64,000 nt of DNA from JAEUHO01 sp046350655 (GCA_046350655.1 JAXMAB010000008.1:310001-374000), one strand, 5' to 3'. Shown: positions 7,860 through 15,712, counted from the stretch's first letter. Notes: generated from the sequence alone by a model not told the origin. Numbers and translations are program-made.

Positions 7860-8741
7860 TCAGCATCCGGGGTGGGGGGGACGGTCGCCCGCCGCCCTCG
7901 GTTTGATCTCGACCTTTGGGCTCTGCGGCGCGCGGTCGAGACTTGCCCGGAAGGCGGCCCACCTGCCGTCGGGGTCGCGTCGCCCGCCGTCCAGCGCGGC
8001 GGCGTAGGTCTTTGCGATGAGGTCGGCGACCTCGAGCCCGCAGGTCCCCTCGTCTCCTGCAATGGAGATGTTCAGGCGGCGCGTCGGGGCGATCCCGAGC
8101 ACCTGCGCGAGCCGCGCCTTTGCGGTGGCCCCGCCCGGCGACACCGCCATCCGCGCGATGATCTCAAGGGCAAGCGCGGAACGGATCCCCGCGCGCCGAT
8201 CGACGACGACTCGCATCAAGGGGTAGTCGCCCATGGACTCCAGCTGCCCCGCGCCAGTACTGAGCACGTGGAACAGCGTCATTGCATACGCGACGTCTTG
8301 GTCGTGCCAGCGTTCGATGTCCTCCGCCGCAAAGTACGGGCGCAGGTCCGGGGCCCCGCCGACGTCGAGCGCCTCTGGTGCGTCCAGCAGCGGACGCACG
8401 AACCCGAGGAGGTCGGTCCGCAGCGAACGCACGGCGGGCTCCTCCCATCGCGCCGCCGCGAAGTGCACGATCCATCCCCCCGCGAATACGGCTCGACGCA
8501 CCGATTCGAGCATCGCGTCGGTGACGAGGCTCGGGACGAGTTTGCGTCGCTTCCCATCGCGACTCACGGCGGGCGCGAGTTGGCCCGCAACGTCTCGCAG
8601 CCGATCGCGTTCCTCCACGAGGTCGGCGACGATCAATGCCGCGACGAGGGACAGGTCGCCGCGCGTCTGAAACTGTCCGCTCTCGTCGCAGAACACGAGG
8701 CACGGGACGCGCCGGACCAGCGAGCGCTCGTTCGGGTTCAA
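7860..8741 (-). CDS. DUF3800-like protein
   Basis: The product has 293 residues from an ATG at 8741. It shows the hallmarks of DUF3800, an RNase-H-like fold family common in phages and mobile elements: an early acidic strand CLVFCDESGQF (residues 14-24), a central basic strand MRVVVDRRAG, and the late LEVADLIAKTYAAAL helix. Asp/Glu residues in the first and last motifs are the expected metal ligands. Function of the family is undetermined; a nuclease-like role is often suspected. The gene is isolated, with palindromes on both sides. Confidence 0.6.
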   Translation of the reverse strand: MNPNERSLVRRVPCLVFCDESGQFQTRGDLSLVAALIVADLVEERDRLRDVAGQLAPAVSRDGKRRKLVPSLVTDAMLESVRRAVFAGGWIVHFAAARWEEPAVRSLRTDLLGFVRPLLDAPEALDVGGAPDLRPYFAAEDIERWHDQDVAYAMTLFHVLSTGAGQLESMGDYPLMRVVVDRRAGIRSALALEIIARMAVSPGGATAKARLAQVLGIAPTRRLNISIAGDEGTCGLEVADLIAKTYAAALDGGRRDPDGRWAAFRASLDRAPQSPKVEIKPRAAGDRPPHPGC

Positions 8742-8774
8742 CCCTCGTCTCCACCCTCGTCGAGACGGCCTAGC

Positions 8775-8834
8775 GCGGGCCCCAGCGGGGCGAGGACCGC
8801 CGACCGCCGGGGATCAGCCGGGGGCGGGGCCCGC
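8775..8834. repeat. Palindromic element related to 7794-7854
   Basis: Arms GCGGGCCCC (8775-8783) and GGGGCCCGC (8826-8834) enclose about 42 bases that include a partly palindromic GCCGACCGCCGGGG core. The right arm and following bases (CCGGAGAGGATGCCGGACGGGGGGGA) closely resemble those after the 7845-7854 arm. It occupies the gap between two divergent genes. Confidence 0.45.
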
Positions 8835-8883
8835 ACCGGAGAGGATGCCGGACGGGGGGGACGCGCCGGCATGCGTCGTCGGG

Positions 8884-8889
8884 TACGCT
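8884..8889 (+). promoter_or_regulatory. Putative -10 box TACGCT for a leaderless transcript
   Basis: TACGCT lies exactly six bases before the ATG at 8896, and the surrounding GGGTACGCTTCCTC is repeated before the 10230 gene. With this spacing transcription would start at or near the A of ATG. No clear -35 box or ribosome-binding site is present. Confidence 0.4.
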
Positions 8890-8895
8890 TCCTCG

Positions 8896-9312
8896 ATGCA
8901 CCGCACCGTCCGCGTCGGTCTCGTCGTCCTGGGGGCCGCGATGGCGGCGGACGGACTCGCGGCCTCGGTCGGCATGTGGCCGGGCGTGGTGCCTTCGGCA
9001 TTCGTGCGCCGGCCCGTCGAGCGTCCCCGACCGACGATGTCTCCGATCGACCTCAACGCCGACGAAGGGTCGGCCCACTACAGCTGGGGGGGCAACGTCC
9101 TCATGAGCGAAGCCGAACTCGAACGATGGCGGGCGTGGGAGGCCGAAAGCGCCCGCGCATCGGCCGCGTGTCAGCAGCGGCTCAGGGACACCGCGATTGC
9201 CCCGATGGCGGCTGGCCTCGCCCTCATCGCGGTCGGCGCGTGGCCACGGCGACGCGATGCGAATCCGGCCGATGCCGCGACGACCTCGCCTGCGGGCACG
9301 CCGGCGAGCTGA
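8896..9312 (+). CDS. Small two-helix membrane protein, paralogue of 14249-14725
   Basis: The product has 138 residues. An N-terminal membrane segment (VGLVVLGAAMAADGLAASVG) is followed by a polar loop of about 75 residues and a second hydrophobic segment ending in GLALIAVGAWPRRR. The 14249 gene has the same two segments (GLVVVGAAIA near the start, GLALLAAGAWPRR near the end), and the 12082 gene shares the first one. I chose ATG 8896 because the upstream extension is low-complexity and because the TACGCT-N6-ATG arrangement recurs at the paralogues. No ribosome-binding site is visible. Function unknown. Confidence 0.6.
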   Translation: MHRTVRVGLVVLGAAMAADGLAASVGMWPGVVPSAFVRRPVERPRPTMSPIDLNADEGSAHYSWGGNVLMSEAELERWRAWEAESARASAACQQRLRDTAIAPMAAGLALIAVGAWPRRRDANPADAATTSPAGTPAS

Positions 9313-9436
9313 GGTCGGCCGCCGAGCGCGCGGCGCGGCGGGTCGCCGGGCCGCGTGCGATGTCTCCGGCGGATCCGCTTCTAACGACTGGCGAAGGCGA
9401 GGCGCGGCTTCGAGAGCGCTAGGACTCTCGCGTCGG

Positions 9437-9880
9437 TCAGTGCAGCAGTTGGAAGCGTACCTCGTCGAGGCTCGGTTCGTCGCCCCAGTCGAACTCGGAC
9501 TTCGTCCAACGCAGCATGCCCGTGACTCGCACGCGTAGATCGATGAGGGATCGAACGGTTGGACCGTCGGGCCGCACGAGTAACAGGCACCGCCGGTAGT
9601 CGTCTGGCAGCATTGAGTCGCGGATCTCGTCGTACGTCCGCGCCTCGGCGACCGGGATGCGCGGCTTGACCACGAAGACCTGTCCGTCCAGTTCTCGGAT
9701 CACGCCCTCGAGCTCGATCCGCTTGCGCGGACCGTCGTCGGGTTCCGCGCGCTGGAAGCGCCCCCAGGTCCAGGCTTCCGCCCGCTCGACGGGGCGATCG
9801 ACCGGTCGATCGCAGCAGTCGCGGCGGGCGCACGCGCACGTCATTGCAAACAGCACCGCCAGCGCGAAGAAGGTCCGCAT
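9437..9880 (-). CDS. Putative secreted lipoprotein
   Basis: The product has 147 residues from an ATG at 9880. A short signal peptide (MRTFFALAVLFAMTCAC) ends in cysteines that could form a lipobox. The mature part has a Cys-rich, Arg/Asp-rich start, then a beta-like region (IELEGVIRELDGQVFVVKP, later IDLRVRVTGML) reminiscent of OB-fold stress-type proteins; the fold is a guess. No close family recognised. Confidence 0.6.
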   Translation of the reverse strand: MRTFFALAVLFAMTCACARRDCCDRPVDRPVERAEAWTWGRFQRAEPDDGPRKRIELEGVIRELDGQVFVVKPRIPVAEARTYDEIRDSMLPDDYRRCLLLVRPDGPTVRSLIDLRVRVTGMLRWTKSEFDWGDEPSLDEVRFQLLH

Positions 9881-9940
9881 GATGTCTCCGAGGCGCCTGA
9901 GGTCGGCCGCGGCGCGGCGTTCCGGGCCGTGATGCGTCCG

Positions 9941-10108
9941 TCAGATGTTGTTCACGATCGCGACAGCCACGAGGGCCAGCGCAAGGACGACGAGTAGGAT
10001 CTTCCCCCAGACGGGCATGCGCGCGCGCAGCTGATCGTCACCCGGCCGGTCGTCGTACGGCGTCTCGCCGCCTGCCCGACGCATGTAGTCGCGATCGCGA
10101 ATGCCCAT
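9941..10108 (-). CDS. Small single-pass membrane protein
   Basis: This is a 55-residue protein from an ATG at 10108 with a GAGG-containing leader. It has a charged N-terminal half (GIRDRDYMRRAGGETPYDD) and a single C-terminal membrane helix (ILLVVLALALVAVAIV), so it would be tail-anchored. No family recognised. Confidence 0.5.
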   Translation of the reverse strand: MGIRDRDYMRRAGGETPYDDRPGDDQLRARMPVWGKILLVVLALALVAVAIVNNI

Positions 10109-10217
10109 GGAGAGCCCTCCCGCATCCGAGTATGCCAGGGCAGGAACGGGGGGGGCTCGACGAGAGCTCGGCCGCACGGGGGGCGCCCTGGGGCCGCCAC
10201 GCCTCGCAGATGCCGGG

Positions 10218-10223
10218 TACGCT
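10218..10223 (+). promoter_or_regulatory. Putative -10 box TACGCT for a leaderless transcript
   Basis: TACGCT is followed by six bases and ATG 10230. The whole GGGTACGCTTCCTC block matches the one before the 8896 gene. Confidence 0.4.
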
Positions 10224-10229
10224 TCCTCA

Positions 10230-10631
10230 ATGCACCACGGCGTCCCCGTTACTCCCCTCGCATGGGCTCGCGGTCCGGTGCCGACAGTGGTCTGGGTTGT
10301 CCTCGTTGTGCTCGCCGCTGCGGGGGCTATCGGGTTTCGTCGGCCGGACGGACTTCGCTCCCACGGACTGATCGCTGCGGCGATGATCCAGTTGATCGCC
10401 ATGATCGTCACGCTCACCGCGTTCGACCCCTTCCTCGAGAAGGATGCGGCTTTCCTGGGAATCGCGAGGAGCGCGTATCACGAGGTCTGGATTCTCGCTC
10501 TCCCTGCTGCGGCAATCGGCGTCGTGGTCGGGTTCTACATCGCGCTGCTGCGGGGAGGGCGACTCGTCGGTCTCGCATTGGTCGCCGCGTGCATGTTCTC
10601 CTTCTGGTACTCGGCCGACTTCAACGTCTAG
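10230..10631 (+). CDS. Four-helix integral membrane protein
   Basis: The product has 133 residues with four hydrophobic segments: TVVWVVLVVLAAAGAIGF, LIAAAMIQLIAMIVTLTAF, VWILALPAAAIGVVVGFYIALL and LVGLALVAACMFSFWY. A short charged loop (PFLEKDAAFLG) separates the second and third. The start is the ATG six bases after TACGCT, as in the neighbouring family. The body is not obviously homologous to the two-helix paralogues, but it shares their upstream sequence. Function unknown. Confidence 0.55.
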   Translation: MHHGVPVTPLAWARGPVPTVVWVVLVVLAAAGAIGFRRPDGLRSHGLIAAAMIQLIAMIVTLTAFDPFLEKDAAFLGIARSAYHEVWILALPAAAIGVVVGFYIALLRGGRLVGLALVAACMFSFWYSADFNV

Positions 10632-10883
10632 CCTCGTTAGGCGGCGTCGCTGGATGGGGCGCCCCTCGCCGCCCACGCTCCAGACTCTCCGCCCCGACAT
10701 GCGCCGCCCCGCTCGGGTAGGTTGGCCAGCAGCGCCCACACTGCGGCCTTCTCTCGGTACTGCGGATCCGACTCGACGATCCCCATGCAGCCTCTCGATC
10801 GATGCGTCGGGCCTCTCCTCGTCTCACGTCTCGCACAGACGACTTGGAGCAGCCCGGTCGGTGTGCCCCGGGGCGAACGGCCG

Positions 10884-11186
10884 CTAGCTGGTAGACGAGA
10901 TCATCTCCAGAGACTTCATCGCCTCCGGAGATCCCCACCGGATCCCGGAGTGTTCAGCCAGCATCACCAAGAACGCGTCGAGCGGCATCCACTGATCTCC
11001 GGCGCGGCGCCGCGCGCCGTCGTTGTCGCAGGCCTTGTGCGCGATCCGGAACGGCAGGGCAGCTCCCGGGGCCCACTCGCCGCTGAAACCGACGATCGCA
11101 CGAGTCCCGTCGGTGACGGGCTTGTGGCAGAGGTCGCAGTCGATGGCGCCTTGCGCGCGCCCCTCGTGAATCGTGACCTTGATCAT
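10884..11186 (-). CDS. Small protein with a CxxC / HxxxC putative metal site
   Basis: The product has 100 residues from an ATG at 11186. CDLCHKPV near residue 17 and HKAC about 40 residues later suggest one zinc site (C-x2-C...H-x2-C). The region between is beta-like (TRAIVGFSGEW). The C-terminal third is helical. Longer frames upstream are Pro/Arg-rich shadow. No family recognised. Confidence 0.55.
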   Translation of the reverse strand: MIKVTIHEGRAQGAIDCDLCHKPVTDGTRAIVGFSGEWAPGAALPFRIAHKACDNDGARRRAGDQWMPLDAFLVMLAEHSGIRWGSPEAMKSLEMISSTS

Positions 11187-11238
11187 GGCGCGGATCCTAC
11201 GGCGGAGGGGGGGCGGCGCAACCGGCGCCGGCGAGCCG

Positions 11239-11427
11239 TCACGGCCCGACCCGCCGCATCGGGACGACGGCCGCGGCCGGGACCGGCGCGAGCAGGGCCG
11301 CGGCGGCGGCGGCGAGCGCCTCGCGGGCCGGGTCCGCCGGGGGGAGCACCGCGGCGCGTGCGGCGAGCTCGGCCGCCAGGGCGACGCGGTCGCCGGGGGC
11401 GTCAGAAGGCAAGCGGAAGGCAAGCAA
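11239..11427 (-). CDS. Doubtful short ORF next to the tRNA-Tyr scar
   Basis: A possible 62-residue Ala/Pro-rich product from a TTG (LLAFRLPSDAPGDRV, then repeated Ala). The same frame continues upstream through the tRNA remnant without an ATG or GTG nearby. Composition is plausible for a real protein, but start and function are unsupported. It is not recognisable as an integrase. The 300-bp stretch 11187-11486 otherwise holds nothing I can name. Confidence 0.2.
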   Translation of the reverse strand: MLAFRLPSDAPGDRVALAAELAARAAVLPPADPAREALAAAAAALLAPVPAAAVVPMRRVGP

Positions 11428-11486
11428 CGACGCCGGATCGACGTAAGTCGTTGATCCATCGGGGGTTTCGGGGCGATGCGCTAAGC

Positions 11487-11539
11487 CTGTAAATCTGGTG
11501 GCATTGCCTTCGAAGGTTCGAATCCTTCTCCGCCCACCA
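11487..11539 (+). other. 3' fragment of a tRNA-Tyr gene; probable attachment-site scar
   Basis: The sequence begins at the anticodon loop CTGTAAA (anticodon GTA), continues through a long variable arm with stem GGC-ATT-GCC as in bacterial tRNA-Tyr, a perfect T arm (GAAGG TTCGAAT CCTTC), the acceptor strand and CCA. The 5' half is absent: the preceding bases do not pair with TCTGG and the D arm is missing. Such fragments from the anticodon loop to the 3' end are left when an element integrates into a tRNA gene. The intact copy should lie at the far end of the element, left of the window. Confidence 0.75.
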
Positions 11540-11591
11540 TCGCCTGCCTCGGGGTCGCGCCGCAGGCGCGACCCGAGGGAGGCGATGGTGG
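11534..11591. terminator. Long imperfect hairpin starting in the tRNA-Tyr 3' end
   Basis: CCACCATCGCCT (11534-11545) pairs with AGGCGATGGTGG (11580-11591). Inside, CCTCGGGGTCGCGCC (11547-11561) pairs with GGCGCGACCCGAGG (11565-11578) with a single bulge. It would terminate transcription of the ancestral tRNA gene, and it includes the CCA end. Confidence 0.55.
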
Positions 11592-11866
11592 ATTCTCCGC
11601 CGCGGCTGGTTCCTCGCTCGCGCTGAATGCCCTGAAGCGGAGCACGGGATCTAAGGAGCCGAGCGGCATCTAGTCCGGATACCGGACGGGCGAGCTCGGC
11701 GCGCGGCCAGAGGCATCTGCACCATGCGCGAGTCTCCGCCGCGCTGGTTCCTCGCTCGCGCTGAATGCCCCGAGGATCGGCACGGGATCTAAGGAGCCGA
11801 GCGGCATCTAGTCCGCATACCGGACGGGCGAGCTCGGCGCGCGGCCAGAGGCATTTGGACCATGCG
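11591..11866. repeat. Two tandem copies of a 138-bp unit
   Basis: The phrase CTGGTTCCTCGCTCGCGC occurs at 11606 and again 138 bases later, and the following ~110 bases are nearly identical, including GGATCTAAGGAGCCGAGCGG and CACCATGCGCGA. A third copy begins near 11867 (GAGTCTCCGCCGCG) and breaks off. The stretch 11540-12081 contains no convincing gene. Confidence 0.75.
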
Positions 11867-12069
11867 CGAGTCTCCGCCGCGCGTGCTTTCGCCGGACCCT
11901 TTTGCCGTCGCACCGCCGCCTGCCGCACGGTGCCGCCGTCGAAGGCGCAGCCGAGGGTGCGGTGCCGACCGCGCGCGAGAGCCGGGGCGCTCGCACCCCA
12001 CATTGACCCCACGAGCATTGCCGCCGCGCGCCGGTCCACGGGGTCCCGCCGCGCGGCGCCACGTTCGGA

Positions 12070-12075
12070 TACGCT
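12070..12075 (+). promoter_or_regulatory. Putative -10 box TACGCT for a leaderless transcript
   Basis: TACGCT followed by six bases and ATG 12082, within GGATACGCTCCGTCGATGCA, matching the sequence before the 8896 and 10230 genes. Confidence 0.4.
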
Positions 12076-12081
12076 CCGTCG

Positions 12082-12627
12082 ATGCAACCCGCCCCCCGCG
12101 CAGGTCTCATCGTCCTGGGGGCCGCGATGGCGGTCTACGGGGCAGCCTGCCTCACGGGCGGATGGCTTGGTATGCCGCCATGGTGGGAACGCAGCGTTCG
12201 GTTCGAGTACCGCCCGACGGGGCCATCCGGGACGGGCGATGCCGCCCAACGGGCAAGCGCGAACCGGGGCGGAATCAATGCCCGTGCCAGGTCGAATGGT
12301 GACGAGTCGCCGGAAGGCGCAACGGTCCGCCTGGAGGCGGTTCCGACGCGCGTCGTCGAGCCGCGCGACCTCGCGTCGTACAGCGTCGCCTTCCTCGGCT
12401 CGCTCCTGCTCGCGATCTACGCACTCCCGCGCTCGTGGTGGCTCACGCTGCAGGACTTCGCGCTCGCCGAGCATCGAACCGACTACCCGACACTGCGGTT
12501 CTACGTTCTGGGATGCGTCATCAATTTTGCCATGGGCGCGCTGACCATGATCGCGCTGTTCGGGACGTTCGGGTCCGCGTTGATTCTGATCCTGGAGACG
12601 ATTCGGGTCCTTCGGCATGGCGTCTGA
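12082..12627 (+). CDS. Membrane protein, paralogous N-terminus
   Basis: The product has 181 residues. The N-terminal segment GLIVLGAAMAVYGAA is nearly the same as in the 8896 gene (GLVVLGAAMAADGLA). A polar loop of about 70 residues follows, then three hydrophobic segments (SVAFLGSLLLAIYALP, LRFYVLGCVINFAMGALTMIALF, and the overlapping FGSALILILETI). ATG 12082 follows TACGCT by six bases. It is the right-hand member of the family that spans the tRNA-Tyr scar. Function unknown. Confidence 0.6.
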   Translation: MQPAPRAGLIVLGAAMAVYGAACLTGGWLGMPPWWERSVRFEYRPTGPSGTGDAAQRASANRGGINARARSNGDESPEGATVRLEAVPTRVVEPRDLASYSVAFLGSLLLAIYALPRSWWLTLQDFALAEHRTDYPTLRFYVLGCVINFAMGALTMIALFGTFGSALILILETIRVLRHGV

Positions 12628-12942
12628 ACTGAGGGCACATGCGGAAACGCAACCACTCACGGCCGTGGCGGTGAGCTGAGCGGATGGACATAGGCCCTGC
12701 GACCGGATACGCCGACTCCGTCCGGCAGGCCGAGGCCCGCCTCCATGTCGCCGCCCGAGATCCGCTCGCGGCCCTCGCGCGGGCCGTGGGTGAGAGGGAG
12801 TGATGTGTCGTCGCGGTCGGCCTGTCGCCACGGCGGCGGGCAGGTGCGGCGACGTGAGGGCCGTGCCGTACGGCGTCACGCGAACGCGAGCTCGATCCAC
12901 TCGCGCTGGGGTGGGTGCAAGCGGGCACTTCTCCGTTGCGGA
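12628..12942. other. Gene-free stretch
   Basis: 315 bases between convergent genes. I see no gene, tRNA, strong hairpin or repeat copy here; frames in it are Arg-rich shadows. Confidence 0.5.
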
Positions 12943-14019
12943 TCAGTCGAGGCCCTGGAAGTGACGGATCGCGTCGGAGATCTGGAGGCTCCGCACGAAC
13001 GCATCCGCCCCAACCACGCCCTTGTGGACGGGTTCCGGGTAGCCGGTAAGCCATTCCAGGCAGCCGAAGAAGTGCATCACTGGATCCGGGCTCCCGTCGA
13101 GGTTGGCCGGTGAGGGCGTCGAGTTCAGCGACGCGGATGCCGCGAAGTCCGCGGCCACACTCAGCCCCGCAAGTGCACACCACCGCGCACCTTCTGCATG
13201 GGCCTTCCCTTCGCGCTTCCACCAGGCGAGGCGCTGTGTTGCCAGTTCGGAGAGGTTCGAGAGATCTCGACCGTCCCAGGCCGTGTCCCCGGTGAGCTGG
13301 GCGAGCGCGTGGAGCACGTCGAATTGCAGCATCGCGCTCGGGCCGAGCACGTGGACCAGGAGATACGGAATGGCCACCCGCGCGTTCAGCGCCGTCAGCA
13401 CGCGCACGGCGAGACGCTGTTGCATCACGATGGAGCCCGCCGGCCAGCCAGCGACAGCGATCCACGGCGGGATCGCGAGAACGCCGAGTGCATGGGGAAC
13501 GATCGCGTTGCCCCACCGTGCCGCAGACGCGACGGCGAGGTCCTGCGCCTTCTGGTCTCCCAGCGCCGCACCAGAGCACTCCTGGTAGGCGAGCTCGGCC
13601 TGGGCGCGTTCGGACAGGACGCGCGCCGCATCCAGAGCGGTCAGGCCCGCGCGGCGAAGCACGGCGCCCACGTGAGCTCGCCAGCCCGACCGCATGAGCT
13701 CGTCGAGGATCATCCATCGCGACACACTTCCGGCCTCGGACGCCGCGTACCGCCGAGCAACGTCGAGACAATAGGCGACGCCGTCGTAGGCCACGCGCTC
13801 GCGGCTGTCGGCCGAGTGGTCGTCCCGATGTGCCTGACGGGCCTGTGCGAGCCGCGCAGCGTCGCCCTTCTCGATCAGCAGGTTGATCGCGGGTTGCTGC
13901 ATCTCCGGGCGAGCGTCCTCGAAGTACGAGAAGGCACTCATCACCGGATCCGGCGCTTCACCCGCCGACGACGGCGACAGGCGGAGCAAAACGGTGAGGG
14001 CGATCGCAAGCGTGCGCAT
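12943..14019 (-). CDS. Secreted helical-repeat protein
   Basis: The product has 358 residues from an ATG at 14019 with a GGAG site. A signal peptide (MRTLAIALTVLLRLSPSSAG) with a cleavage-like SAG-EA junction is followed by repeated helical hairpins (YFEDARPEMQQPAINLLI, VLRRAGLTALDAARVL, AVRVLTALNARVAIPYLLVHVLG), which suggests a HEAT-like solenoid. No catalytic motif is visible. A TAGAAT -10-like box lies on the minus strand at 14047-14042, 23 bases before the start. Secreted HEAT-like proteins of unknown role are common in planctomycetes. Confidence 0.65.
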   Translation of the reverse strand: MRTLAIALTVLLRLSPSSAGEAPDPVMSAFSYFEDARPEMQQPAINLLIEKGDAARLAQARQAHRDDHSADSRERVAYDGVAYCLDVARRYAASEAGSVSRWMILDELMRSGWRAHVGAVLRRAGLTALDAARVLSERAQAELAYQECSGAALGDQKAQDLAVASAARWGNAIVPHALGVLAIPPWIAVAGWPAGSIVMQQRLAVRVLTALNARVAIPYLLVHVLGPSAMLQFDVLHALAQLTGDTAWDGRDLSNLSELATQRLAWWKREGKAHAEGARWCALAGLSVAADFAASASLNSTPSPANLDGSPDPVMHFFGCLEWLTGYPEPVHKGVVGADAFVRSLQISDAIRHFQGLD

Positions 14020-14236
14020 GGCGACGTCTCCAAGTGCGCCGATTCTACGGGGAAGGAGACGGGCCCCGCGGTCGGCTGGGTTGCGAACGCCTCACACCCA
14101 TCGGTCGCGTCGGCCGAGGACTCCGCGGACTCGTCGGGTGCGACCTGGGCTCGCGTCCCGGACCGTCGCGCGCGCCCTGCAGGTCTCCACCGCTGGGACG
14201 CGATCGCAGGCCCGGACGCGCCGCGTCGGCTTCTGG

Positions 14237-14242
14237 TAGGTT
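14237..14242 (+). promoter_or_regulatory. Putative -10 box TAGGTT for a leaderless transcript
   Basis: TAGGTT lies six bases before ATG 14249, the same geometry as at the other three small membrane-protein genes, although the flanking bases differ. Confidence 0.35.
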
Positions 14243-14248
14243 GACCGC

Positions 14249-14725
14249 ATGCTCTCGGCCGTCCGGATCGGACTCGTCGTCGTGGGGGCCGCGATTGCGA
14301 CCCGTGGCGTGATCGGCGTCATCGACCTCGCGGTCGGGTGCACGTGCGGCGGGACTACGTCGGGCGCGACAGCCTCGCGGCCCGCGCTCGTCCGTCAGTT
14401 CTCCTCCACGCTCGAGCCGATCGACTTCGAGTGGACCAGCCGCCCCGTCGGGAACTCCGCCGGACAGAGCCGAACTTCTCGCGCACTGTCGGACGCCGGG
14501 ATCGACCCGCGGACCGTGTTCCTCGCAGGGGACGCCTTCGGCATGGGCGATGTCGGGACCCAGGCCGACGGGCTCGTCGGCGCGCCGACGCTCCCCAGCC
14601 CGCTCACGCTCGGCCCGAGCCTCGACCGTCGGTCGACGCACGGCGCAGTGGGGTGGACGACCGCCGGCCTCGCTCTCCTCGCCGCCGGCGCTTGGCCGCG
14701 ACGCACCCGCGCGAGGGTGCCGTGA
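14249..14725 (+). CDS. Small two-helix membrane protein, paralogue of 8896-9312
   Basis: The product has 158 residues. The N-terminal membrane helix (IGLVVVGAAIATRGVIGVIDLAVG) ends with CTCGG, the loop is Ser/Thr-rich and polar, and the second hydrophobic segment (GLALLAAGAWPRR) matches the 8896 gene almost residue for residue. Both termini are thus conserved while the extracytoplasmic or cytoplasmic loop is not. It overlaps the next gene by GTGA. Function unknown. Confidence 0.6.
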   Translation: MLSAVRIGLVVVGAAIATRGVIGVIDLAVGCTCGGTTSGATASRPALVRQFSSTLEPIDFEWTSRPVGNSAGQSRTSRALSDAGIDPRTVFLAGDAFGMGDVGTQADGLVGAPTLPSPLTLGPSLDRRSTHGAVGWTTAGLALLAAGAWPRRTRARVP

Positions 14726-15159
14726 CCTGGTGCTGGGATCGCCGCGCGCGCCGCGTCGTCGCGACCGCGGTCCTGGTCGTGGCGGGGGGCGTCACCGTCG
14801 CGGGATGCACCGGGGACTCCGAGCATCCCGGCCAGTACGCGCGCGCGATCCCGCCCCGCGGTCACCCGACCGGCGTCAAGTTCGACCCGGTGGTGATCAG
14901 CGGGCGCACCACCATCGCCTGCATGGGCGGCGGCGACACCGCCGTGCTCGACGCGCTCGACGCGATCCTCCCGCCCGCCGGGATCCGCTACTCCACCGTC
15001 GGGTCCGTCTGGTGGGAGGTCACCGTGCCCTGGGCCGACGCCGAGCGCGCCCGTGCGCTGCTTGCGGCGGCACCGACCCTCGACCGCCACGGCGACCTGA
15101 CGGCCGGCGAGGCCGTACTCCTCACCGCGCGTGCACCGGCGTCTCGACCGGCTCGGTGA
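14722..15159 (+). CDS. Putative lipoprotein
   Basis: The product has 145 residues from a GTG overlapping the upstream stop as GTGA. The signal peptide (VVATAVLVVAGGVTVAGC) ends in the lipobox VAGC near residue 28. The mature part (PVVISGRTTIACMGGGDTAVLDALDAIL, then YSTVGSVWWEVTVPWADAERARALL) looks like a small alpha/beta domain. Coupling to the two-helix membrane protein suggests they act together, probably at the membrane. Confidence 0.6.
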   Translation: MTWCWDRRARRVVATAVLVVAGGVTVAGCTGDSEHPGQYARAIPPRGHPTGVKFDPVVISGRTTIACMGGGDTAVLDALDAILPPAGIRYSTVGSVWWEVTVPWADAERARALLAAAPTLDRHGDLTAGEAVLLTARAPASRPAR

Positions 15160-15638
15160 AGGGGCGCGTCGCGGTGCCGGCCACCGCGGGCCGGCGGAAC
15201 GGCCTCGCCCGCCGTCGTCGCGCGGACGCCGGGGATGCCGAACGGGCGATCCACCGGCGGGGGTACGCGAGGCCCGGTGGCCGTCAGCTCCGCCGCGGGC
15301 CCGTCGCCGGCAGGGGGCGACGTCCACGGGGTGGGGTGAACGGACGAACGGAGGGTGGGGGGAGTGGGATACGAGAAGGACAGCCACTGGTCGGCCGCCG
15401 GGCCTTGCGTCCCGGAAGGTTGCTGGTTGTATTGAGCAAGCAGATGCGGCGATCGCGGGGCGGGGATCGGTCGGGTGGGGGAGCGTGGGCTGGTCGAGGG
15501 GGTGCCACGCCCCCGGCCGCCGGCGCCGACCGGAGGGGGCGCCCGCGACGGCGCTTGACGGTCGCCGGGGCGCCGGTACTGTCTGCCCCTCCACGTGAGA
15601 CCTCCCGGGGTCTTGCGCGGAACCCGGACATTCCGCGT
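15160..15638. other. Gene-free leader region upstream of tRNA-Gly
   Basis: About 480 bases without a convincing gene. It holds one copy of the GCGAGGCCCG intergenic repeat (15261-15276) and the promoter-like pair at 15555-15582. Confidence 0.5.
15555..15582 (+). promoter_or_regulatory. Sigma-70-type promoter for tRNA-Gly, tRNA-Thr and tuf
   Basis: TTGACG (15555-15560) and TACTGT (15577-15582) are separated by 16 bases. The start of tRNA-Gly is about 57 bases downstream. The same architecture with a 16-base spacer occurs before rpsJ and hslV. Confidence 0.6.

Positions 15639-15712
<74 letters not shown>

Noticed and set aside
11465..11539. An intact tRNA gene at the scar
   Set aside because: Only about 13 bases separate the potential acceptor 5' strand (GGGCGAT) from the anticodon loop; D arm and anticodon 5' stem are missing.
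11239..12900. A 553-codon minus-strand ORF across the tRNA scar
   Set aside because: It reads through the tRNA remnant and the 138-bp repeats and has repeated motifs coming from those; only its end is possibly real.
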